Below are positions 1-5,355 of a stretch of 5,355 nt of DNA, piece by piece. The stretch spans positions 34,959 through 40,313 of the forward strand of contig DNXU01000340.1 in NCBI GenBank assembly GCA_003505715.1. The letters are read 5' to 3'. Position 1 is the stretch's first letter. Every line of letters begins with the position of its first letter. This stretch comes from Cyanobacteria bacterium UBA8803. Lineage in GTDB: Bacteria; Cyanobacteriota; Cyanobacteriia; Cyanobacteriales; Coleofasciculaceae. Under the pieces are notes generated by a model. That model had not been told where the DNA came from, made no database searches, and saw nothing but the letters and a program-made list of their open reading frames with translations. The position numbers and the translations under genes are program-made.

Positions 1-23
1 GGATGTAGTGGATTAACGGATGT
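1..23. repeat. Left arm of a 23-bp inverted repeat bracketing the small gene
   Basis: The first 23 bases match the reverse complement of positions 642-664 at 21 of 23 positions; the two mismatches are adjacent, at positions 8 and 9. Both arms consist of GGAT(GT) units joined by short AT-rich spacers. The repeat begins at the first base of the window, so its true left end may lie outside. It flanks the GxxExxY gene but sits in generally repeat-rich DNA, so it may be a dispersed intergenic repeat and not the end of a transposable unit. Confidence 0.7.
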
Positions 24-98
24 GGAGATTAGATCACGTCCATTAGCATCGGCATTACATCTTACTCCCCCATCCCCCATCCATCGGTTACATCTGTT
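15..98. repeat. ~84-bp element with inverted ends, upstream of the small gene
   Basis: AACGGATGT at 15-23 is complementary to ACATCTGTT at 90-98 over 9 pairs, one of them a G-T wobble, enclosing about 66 bases. A C-rich heptamer tract lies just inside the right arm. The same plan recurs at 571-648 upstream of the large gene, and the right halves of the two copies resemble each other: CCCCCAT followed, after 6-11 bases, by GTTACATC(C/T)GTT. This suggests two diverged copies of one small element. No coding potential is visible in it. Confidence 0.45.
67..84. repeat. CCCCCAT heptamer tandem repeat
   Basis: Two perfect CCCCCAT units (67-73 and 74-80) are followed by the partial unit CCAT. Seven-base tandem repeats of this kind resemble the short tandemly repeated sequences (STRR) known between genes of filamentous cyanobacteria. 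The tract is an imperfect reverse complement (12 of 15 bases) of the GGGATGA heptamers at the far end of the window, so related heptads flank both genes in opposite orientation. Confidence 0.7.
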
Positions 99-107
99 GC
101 CACTCTG

Positions 108-554
108 ATGAAAACTAACACCATTCCCCATGAAGATATTACCTTTCGCATTATCGGCGCAGCAATGAGAGTACATCGCCGAATGCCGCCAGGATTGAAG
201 GAGAAGCATTACCAGCAAGCGCTAACGCAAGAAATGATTCAGGAAGGTTTACTCTGTCCTGAAGAGTATCAGCTCGAAATTTATGACGATGAAGTCTTGT
301 TAGGCAGGCTGTACCTAGACCACTGGGTTAATGAATGCGTGGTAGTAGAAGATAAAGCCGTGTCCCATCCCATGGGAGATAAGGAAATCGCGCAGGTTAT
401 TGCTTATTTAGGCGCGACACAAGCTAAAGTCGGATTGCTACTAAATTTTGGGCGATCGCGCTTAGAATTCAAACGAATCCTACCCCCCAAATCACTAAAA
501 GGTTGGCAAACACAGATAGCGAAATATTTATGGACACCTAAGAACCACTACTAG
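108..554 (+). CDS. GxxExxY family protein, PD-(D/E)XK nuclease-like
   Basis: This 148-residue protein matches the GxxExxY family (PDDEXK_3 group), whose members are usually about 120-150 residues, so it looks full length. Seen in the sequence: the name motif G29-L-K-E32-K-H-Y35 following the usual helix that ends in VH (V22-H23); a nuclease-like core with D71 and E81-D-K83, fitting the D...ExK metal-binding signature; Q96 and Y100 in the following helix; and the family's typical LLLNFG strand at 110-115. The key acidic and lysine residues are retained, so it could be an active Mg2+-dependent nuclease, but the function of the family is not firmly established. No signal peptide or membrane segment is seen, so it is probably cytoplasmic. 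ATG 108 is the only plausible in-frame start: no upstream start codon was found in frame, and M20 would cut into the domain. No Shine-Dalgarno sequence is visible. It lies between repeat-rich spacers, 221 bp before a large helicase gene on the same strand. Confidence 0.9.
   Translation: MKTNTIPHEDITFRIIGAAMRVHRRMPPGLKEKHYQQALTQEMIQEGLLCPEEYQLEIYDDEVLLGRLYLDHWVNECVVVEDKAVSHPMGDKEIAQVIAYLGATQAKVGLLLNFGRSRLEFKRILPPKSLKGWQTQIAKYLWTPKNHY
452..459. repeat. HIP1 palindrome GCGATCGC (first of five)
   Basis: Perfect HIP1 octamers lie at 452-459, 2121-2128, 3428-3435, 4176-4183 and 4988-4995, all inside coding sequence. Several shorter CGATCG-containing variants also occur, for example near 804-809 and 1358-1363. 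HIP1 is strongly over-represented in many cyanobacterial genomes; about one per kilobase is far above chance and is the main evidence for the host lineage. The copies lie in both genes and on both sides of the skew change in the large gene, arguing that all parts have long resided in cyanobacteria. Confidence 0.9.
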
Positions 555-570
555 CACGACATTTGATAAT

Positions 571-648
571 GGATGTAACAGCTATCTTCCCTATAAATAG
601 CCCCTCACAATTATCTCATACCCCCATACCTATTACCCGTTACATCCG
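571..648. repeat. ~78-bp element with inverted ends, upstream of the large gene
   Basis: GGATGTAAC at 571-579 is the perfect reverse complement of GTTACATCC at 639-647, enclosing about 59 bases. Inside are a C-rich stretch with an 8-bp period (CATACCCC, then CATACC, 617-630) and an AT-rich TATAAAT at 592-598. The organisation parallels the element at 15-98. As RNA the arms could form a 9-bp stem with a large loop; there is no U-tract after it, so it does not look like an intrinsic terminator for the small gene. Confidence 0.45.
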
Positions 649-664
649 TTAATCCGTTACATCC
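642..664. repeat. Right arm of the 23-bp inverted repeat
   Basis: This segment is the reverse complement of positions 1-23 with two adjacent mismatches. It overlaps the right end of the 571-648 element and runs directly into a series of ATCCG units starting at 644, 652, 661, 674, 687 and 700, so the spacing grows from 8-9 to 13 bases. The array looks built by successive slippage or duplication of a short ATCCG-containing unit. Confidence 0.7.
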
Positions 665-673
665 GCTATCAAA

Positions 674-704
674 ATCCGCTGCCCACATCCGCTGCCCACA
701 TCCG
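674..704. repeat. 13-bp tandem repeat ATCCGCTGCCCAC, ~2.4 copies
   Basis: Two perfect copies (674-686 and 687-699) are followed by the partial unit ATCCG (700-704). The unit shares its ATCCG start with the repeat immediately to the left, so it is probably an expanded variant of the same family. There are no unique spacers between copies, so it is not a CRISPR array. It ends 71 bases before the start codon of the large gene and may lie within or just upstream of its leader. Confidence 0.85.
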
Positions 705-775
705 GAAGTGCCATAGCGCACAATAAACAATAGAGGCAACTTTGTGTTTTAATCGGCAAGAGCGGAACCTAATCG

Positions 776-3700
776 ATGTACGTCTATCGCACCTCTGGAT
801 TCGATCGCAAAGCAGAGCGGTATGGTATTACCGATCGCATTGACGACTTTTGTGCTGAACTCCAAACCCAAAGAATTGATGAAGTGCAGGCACGGTTTGA
901 GCGGCTTTATCCCTACTTAAAGCGCCGTATCCTCAACCAGAGACTGGTTGCCCGTATCTTTAAAGTAGATTGCGATCAAATCCTGTGCTTGCTCGATATC
1001 TTTAAGCGGGGAGACAATGACTACGAAAAGTTTCTCGAAGCGCCTGCTGCCTATGGCAGAACCCATCTCGAACCTCAACTAGACTTGGCAGCGATCCGAG
1101 AATGGCTAGCTGTGGCTAAAATCGAGTCAAACCTTACCCAGGAACTTCCGGAACTCCCACCCATTTGGCATCCCTGGCTGGAAACTCCTGATTGGCAGAT
1201 GGAACAAGTAAAAGAGGACTGGGCGATCTATGAAAGTGAAGAATGGGTGAGGCGGTTTGCAACAGCGGAAATTCAAGATGATTGGGAAACCTATTACCGG
1301 ATTGTTTCTCAAATTAACAGCAATACGGCGTCCCTATCCCAACCAGTTGAGGCAGATGGCGATCGGGAAACAGCAGTTATCACATTTTCCCAAGAGGAAA
1401 CTCAACTAACAGCCGAGGACGGAGTTCCCATTCCCAATCATGTCAAACTCTACGGCGAGAACGAACGTTACGTCCTGTACAGCCAGGTTAAAACTACTGA
1501 CTCTACCCTTGGCGGTGTCTTGTTCTTGCTCGCACCGTTCCCTCACCTACCTTCCAGTCAAGACATTGCCGAGGTCGGTAACAAAACCGCCTTGTTTAAT
1601 GAGGCTAATACCACCAATATTCTATCAGGGGAGTTACATCTGTGCGAACTGACGCCCTTTGCCCAACGTTCCTATCCTGCCTATCTCCTAGCAGACGAAG
1701 AAAGTTGGCTGGCGATCGAGCGGGGGAAAGAGGCAAACTTGGCGCTTTCACCGGAAGAAGAGCAAATTCTGCACGCCGTTTCCACCTCAGTACCTGGTGA
1801 CGGTGCCTTACCCCTCTTCATCAACGGGCGAGCAGGGAGCGGTAAGTCTACAATGCTGATTTATCTGTTTGCCGACTACTGCTATCGGAAATATTACAAC
1901 AAACAGGGACGCCGCCGTCGCGAACCTCTACCTGGAGAACTTTTATTTCTCACCTATAACGAGCGGTTGTTAGAGGTGGCTAGAGATGGCGTTAAACGAC
2001 TGCTCTCATCCCATCACCGCTTTCTTGCCGAACGTAGCCAGAGTGATGAAATCCCCAACATTGATCGCTGCTTCCAACCGTTTGGGAAATTCTTATTAAG
2101 TTTGCTCCCTCCTCAAGAGAGCGATCGCTTTAACCCAGAAAACTATATTTCCTTCCATCGCTTCAAACTACTTTATCAGGGACAAAGTCCTACTGATGCC
2201 CTCAGTAAAGCCATACTTCACCTGCCTCAAGCGCGACGCTATTCACCAGAAATGTGCTGGCACGTCATTCGCACCTTTATTAAAGGGTACGGTCAACAGG
2301 AGTTCATGACGCCGGAAGATTACCAGGAAGAAGTACCCCGCAAGGAACGCAGTATCGACTTGGAAAAATTCCAAGGCATTTACGATACCATCTGGGAGCG
2401 CTGGTACAAGCGCCTCACAACTGAGCAAGGCTATTGGGACGACCAAGATCTGATTGCTAGAGTCCTGGCACTCAAGTGCTACCGTCCTGAATACACGGCT
2501 ATTTTTTGCGACGAAGCCCAAGATTTTACCCGGCTAGAACTACAGCTAATTATGCGATTATCCTTATTCTCCCAATACAATTTAGGATACCAGCCAATTC
2601 GCAGCCTGCCCTTTGCCTTTGCCGGAGACCCCTTCCAGACCTTAAACCCCACTGGCTTCCATTGGTCTAGCGTTCAAGCTGCCTTTGATTCAGAAGTTAT
2701 CACAGCCATCGACCCCGCAGAGCAATTAAAGCTGGCAATTAATTTCCAGGAGTTGGCCTTTAACTACCGCTCTAGCCCATCTATCGTGCAATTTACCAAT
2801 TTAATCCAGCTGTGGCGTCACGTCCTGTTTAACATTCCCGAACTCCAACCCCAAACGGCATGGCATCCCGGCAGTTTCTCTGAACCACAAAAATTCATTC
2901 TGAATCAGAACATCAATGCCGCGGAACTAGCCACCTATATTAAAGATACGATTATCATCGTGCCCTGCGAAGAAGGAGAAGAAACTGCTTATGCCAGCAC
3001 CGATGAAGTACTATCAAAAATCTTGCCGCAATTGGGAAATAGTGCCGATGCCACTAACAACCAACCCATTAAGAATATCTTAAGTGCAATTGCTGCCAAA
3101 GGCTTGGAGTTCAAAAAAGTTATTCTTTATAAATTTGGCGAAGACTGCAACCACAACGTCTGGAACCTGCAAGGGATCGACCAAAAAGTTAAGGTGGAAT
3201 ACTTTTTCAATAAACTTTATGTAGCTGCCAGCAGGGCAACTGAGTATTTATTTGTAGTAGATACAGAAAAAGGAGACCGCCAGCTATGGCAATACGCCAG
3301 CGATGAGGCTCTACTGCAAGCTATGCTGGGATATGCCAAAAATAAAGACCGTTGGGAAGACAAAGTTACAACCATCAGTCCCGGTACGCCGAAAACGGTT
3401 CGAGAACTGCGAGAAGAAGACCCAGGAGCGATCGCCCTAGAATTTGAAACTAAGGGCTTGAGTGCAGAAAACCCTGATTTGCTCAGACGCGCCCAACAGT
3501 TCTACAGCGATCTCGGTGACTCGGCTCAAGCTGATAGTTGTGAAGCTTGGGCACTGAAGTTTGAAGGGTGCTTTAGAGAGGCAGGCAGTCGCTTCTTGTT
3601 GTTGGAAAAAGCAGAGGAGGCGTGGCATTGCTTCTGGGAGGGGATGTGCTGGCCTGAGTTAGTAGCTTGGTACAAGCTGTACCCGGAACGCCAAACCTTA

Positions 3701-5341
3701 GAGCGTTCTTTTGCCTTTTTTATGGTTGCTTTACCCCAGGATTTAGAGGCGGTAAGGCAGTTTACATCATTATTGGCGGCGGATTTGCTAACGGATGTAA
3801 CGGATGATTTGTTATGGTCAATAATTAAGGGCAAACAAGGGGCACAGGTTTTAGCAGAGTACGTGCATCGTATTAAGGAGTTGCTGAATAATCCTGACCT
3901 GAGACCGCATGATTGGCAACAGTTTGGGAACGTTTTGGTGGCGCTGGAGTTAGGGGGGTACAGTGGGATTGATGAGTTAATTGGGGATTGCTGCTATCGT
4001 GCTGCCAATTATGAGCAAGCCTTGCATTATTGGGAAGCTGCGGGCGTAAACCAAACGCCGGAATATAACCTAGCTCAAGCTAAATTACTGGGGATGCCTG
4101 CGGGGTTAGAGCATCTTGCTGAAGCAGGCGAGCATGACAGTATTTTGGCTGAATGGGAGCAGGCAGGGAAACCACGCGATCGCAACTGGCTCACTTATGT
4201 TGCCTTAGCACTAGAAACTAAGGGCCGCTACCAACAAGCATTTGTACTTGGCGTTTGGCTGGATGACTTAGTTAAAGTTAAAGACTATTTTGAAAGAGCA
4301 AGCCATGGCAAACCTGTCCTCAAGCTTTTTACTGTGCTATTGCAATATCTTTTCCGCAAAAAGTACTGGCTGGAAGCGATAGAAGCGTTTGAAAAGTACC
4401 TGCCTGCTGTTGTTTGTTCTCCGGCTAAAAAAGCTGCCTTAAAGTTTGATATAGTTTTTGAACTCGCTACTTCCGAATTAGAACCAGATGACTTAACCAA
4501 AGAACAGAGGCAACACTATGAAAATTTTATCAAAGAACAAATTTTATCAACATCGGACTGGCAGCAGCATCTGTTAATGCAGCAGGTGGGAATTGCACTC
4601 GAGAAACTGGGTGTACTGGTAGAAACGCTATCCTTTTACGAGCAATTTGTGACCGATCCCGATCCAGAACTCCGCCAGTTCGCCCGAGAGCGCTGGATGG
4701 CGATGAAGAAAAAACAGGAGGATTATGCCAGAAACCAAGGTAAACTGGATAGAGCCAATAAAAACCGCCTAGAACTACTCAAAAAAGCAAATAGCTGGCA
4801 GATTGCGCCCGACTCGATACCCCCAATCCCCCCACCTGCACCGAAAGAACGCCCCTCACTCCCAGAGATTACCCAACAAATTAATCCAGGCGCAACTGCA
4901 ATCTTTGACGAGCAAAGTAAAGACACTTTGCTGCCTCTGGTGAGGAAAACACCTACACCAGAGCCAGTTCCAACTGATATATCTGACGCGATCGCACCAC
5001 CGATAATTAAAGGATTACCTACTGGCACAACTGTAGAACAACTCAAGGATGGAATTGTCAGCTTTGCCGTACTTCATCTGGTTGTCAAGGTGATGAAACA
5101 GGCCAAACAAGTTCTAATTACTGATGTACTTACCACGAGGGAAGTACGAGTGGATTGGGAACTATTTCAGGTGAATATTGGCGAAGCAACCGTAACAGCT
5201 ACAAAGAGCAAGCAATTATCCTTTGCTATGTTCGTCAGTGGCTATAGTGCTGTTTTAATCGGGGAGGGTAATAATTACCGACTGGAACTAGATGTTCAAG
5301 GTTGTGCGAGCAAAATTGCTATAGAGCTAACTGGAAAATAG
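776..5341 (+). CDS. Large UvrD-type SF1 helicase with TPR-like C-terminal region
   Basis: This intact 1521-residue protein is a multidomain ATP-dependent helicase or translocase with a complete SF1 UvrD-type core at about 320-835: Q motif L324-S-P...Q330, Walker A G351-RAGSGKST (K357), motif Ia near 392-410, motif II D579-E-A-Q-D583, motif III G617-D-P-F-Q621, motif IV N663-Y-R-S666, motif V K775-G-L-E-F779 and motif VI Y815-VAASR820. Residues 1-90 may form a RelE/ParE-like fold; 100-320 are tryptophan-rich then beta-rich and unrecognised. About 890-1300 is helical and TPR-like (for example 1072-1105), followed by a Lys-rich helix (1306-1341), a Pro-rich linker (1344-1412) and an unknown, probably beta-rich domain (1413-1521). 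No signal peptide or membrane segment is seen. An in-frame TAA at 770-772 lies just before ATG 776, fixing the earliest possible start; the Shine-Dalgarno is weak. Retained catalytic residues predict ATPase activity. DNA or RNA metabolism or phage defence is possible, but the cellular role is unknown. TPR-helicase architecture broadly recalls eukaryotic TRANK1-like proteins (an analogy only). Confidence 0.93.
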   Translation: MYVYRTSGFDRKAERYGITDRIDDFCAELQTQRIDEVQARFERLYPYLKRRILNQRLVARIFKVDCDQILCLLDIFKRGDNDYEKFLEAPAAYGRTHLEPQLDLAAIREWLAVAKIESNLTQELPELPPIWHPWLETPDWQMEQVKEDWAIYESEEWVRRFATAEIQDDWETYYRIVSQINSNTASLSQPVEADGDRETAVITFSQEETQLTAEDGVPIPNHVKLYGENERYVLYSQVKTTDSTLGGVLFLLAPFPHLPSSQDIAEVGNKTALFNEANTTNILSGELHLCELTPFAQRSYPAYLLADEESWLAIERGKEANLALSPEEEQILHAVSTSVPGDGALPLFINGRAGSGKSTMLIYLFADYCYRKYYNKQGRRRREPLPGELLFLTYNERLLEVARDGVKRLLSSHHRFLAERSQSDEIPNIDRCFQPFGKFLLSLLPPQESDRFNPENYISFHRFKLLYQGQSPTDALSKAILHLPQARRYSPEMCWHVIRTFIKGYGQQEFMTPEDYQEEVPRKERSIDLEKFQGIYDTIWERWYKRLTTEQGYWDDQDLIARVLALKCYRPEYTAIFCDEAQDFTRLELQLIMRLSLFSQYNLGYQPIRSLPFAFAGDPFQTLNPTGFHWSSVQAAFDSEVITAIDPAEQLKLAINFQELAFNYRSSPSIVQFTNLIQLWRHVLFNIPELQPQTAWHPGSFSEPQKFILNQNINAAELATYIKDTIIIVPCEEGEETAYASTDEVLSKILPQLGNSADATNNQPIKNILSAIAAKGLEFKKVILYKFGEDCNHNVWNLQGIDQKVKVEYFFNKLYVAASRATEYLFVVDTEKGDRQLWQYASDEALLQAMLGYAKNKDRWEDKVTTISPGTPKTVRELREEDPGAIALEFETKGLSAENPDLLRRAQQFYSDLGDSAQADSCEAWALKFEGCFREAGSRFLLLEKAEEAWHCFWEGMCWPELVAWYKLYPERQTLERSFAFFMVALPQDLEAVRQFTSLLAADLLTDVTDDLLWSIIKGKQGAQVLAEYVHRIKELLNNPDLRPHDWQQFGNVLVALELGGYSGIDELIGDCCYRAANYEQALHYWEAAGVNQTPEYNLAQAKLLGMPAGLEHLAEAGEHDSILAEWEQAGKPRDRNWLTYVALALETKGRYQQAFVLGVWLDDLVKVKDYFERASHGKPVLKLFTVLLQYLFRKKYWLEAIEAFEKYLPAVVCSPAKKAALKFDIVFELATSELEPDDLTKEQRQHYENFIKEQILSTSDWQQHLLMQQVGIALEKLGVLVETLSFYEQFVTDPDPELRQFARERWMAMKKKQEDYARNQGKLDRANKNRLELLKKANSWQIAPDSIPPIPPPAPKERPSLPEITQQINPGATAIFDEQSKDTLLPLVRKTPTPEPVPTDISDAIAPPIIKGLPTGTTVEQLKDGIVSFAVLHLVVKVMKQAKQVLITDVLTTREVRVDWELFQVNIGEATVTATKSKQLSFAMFVSGYSAVLIGEGNNYRLELDVQGCASKIAIELTGK
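3780..3805. repeat. CGGAT repeat units inside the large gene
   Basis: CGGAT occurs at 3780, 3792 and 3801, spaced by 12 and 9 bases, both multiples of three. The 14-base block CGGATGTAACGGAT at 3792-3805 is identical to the reverse complement of 652-665 in the intergenic repeat. It encodes T1006-D-V-T-D-D1011 in the helical region without breaking the frame. Either an intergenic repeat entered the gene in frame, or this is a chance match; with 14 identical bases and repeated units, chance seems the weaker explanation but is not excluded. Confidence 0.5.
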
Positions 5342-5355
5342 GGATGAGGGATGAG
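5341..5355. repeat. GGGATGA heptamer tandem repeat, continuing past the window
   Basis: Two perfect GGGATGA units (5341-5347 and 5348-5354) and the first base of a third reach the window end. The first G is the last base of the large gene's TAG stop codon, so the repeat abuts the coding region with no spacer. It resembles the STRR-type heptamer repeats of filamentous cyanobacteria. Its copy number cannot be judged because the window stops here. Confidence 0.65.

Noticed and set aside
563..598. Promoter with TTGATA (563-568) and TATAAA (592-597)
   Set aside because: The spacing is 23 bases, far from the usual 16-18, and it lies about 180 bases upstream of the next gene. TATAAAT alone is not enough to call a promoter.
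571..647. Intrinsic terminator after the small gene
   Set aside because: The 9-bp arms enclose about 59 bases and no T-tract follows the right arm, so it does not have the form of an intrinsic terminator.
674..704. CRISPR-like array
   Set aside because: The 13-bp units abut one another with no unique spacers and number only 2.4, so this is a plain tandem repeat.
744..753. Extended -10-like TTTAAT just upstream of the large gene
   Set aside because: No matching -35 box is visible at a suitable distance, and AT-rich hexamers are expected by chance here.
2243..2521. Antisense open frame of 92 codons
   Set aside because: It overlaps the conserved helicase segment just before motif II, where the sense frame is clearly constrained.
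3526..3834. Antisense open frame of 102 codons
   Set aside because: It lies entirely within the helicase coding region, is of low-complexity composition and has no recognisable domain; it is a shadow of the real frame.
4723..5046. Antisense open frame of 107 codons
   Set aside because: It lies wholly inside the helicase gene opposite its Pro-rich linker; the Gly/Ser-rich product is the expected shadow of that composition and shows no family motif.
776..5341. RecB/AddA-type helicase-nuclease
   Set aside because: No RecB-family nuclease motif is seen after the helicase core; the C-terminal half is TPR-like helices, a Pro-rich linker and an unknown domain.

Overview
The window looks like accessory DNA from a cyanobacterium, probably a filamentous one. 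The octamer GCGATCGC (HIP1, the hallmark over-represented palindrome of many cyanobacteria) occurs five times in 5.4 kb. The non-coding DNA is filled with short tandem and inverted repeats built on GGATGTAAC/GTTACATCC, CCCCCAT and GGGATGA units, of the kind known between genes in filamentous cyanobacteria. No species can be named from the sequence alone.

Layout: positions 1-107 are repeat-rich intergenic DNA. Positions 108-554 (+) encode a 148-residue GxxExxY-family protein with a PD-(D/E)XK nuclease-like core. Positions 555-775 are a second repeat-rich intergenic stretch, with a related ~80-bp inverted-repeat element and a 13-bp tandem repeat. Positions 776-5341 (+) are one intact 1521-residue gene for a multidomain protein: an N-terminal segment that may be RelE/ParE-like, a tryptophan-rich and beta-rich uncharacterised region, a complete superfamily 1 UvrD-type helicase core (all main motifs seen, with a much shortened 2B region), a long TPR-like helical region, a Lys-rich helix, a Pro-rich linker and an unrecognised C-terminal domain. 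GGGATGA heptamers begin at the stop codon and run off the window end.

The two genes share a strand and pair a small nuclease-like protein with a very large helicase/TPR protein, a combination that recalls nuclease-helicase defence modules. However, a 221-bp repeat-filled gap separates them and similar repeats precede each gene, so a shared operon or function is only a hypothesis. The strongest points for follow-up are the architecture of the large protein, a reversal of GC skew inside its gene where the TPR-like region is encoded, and an intergenic-type repeat that also occurs in frame inside that gene.
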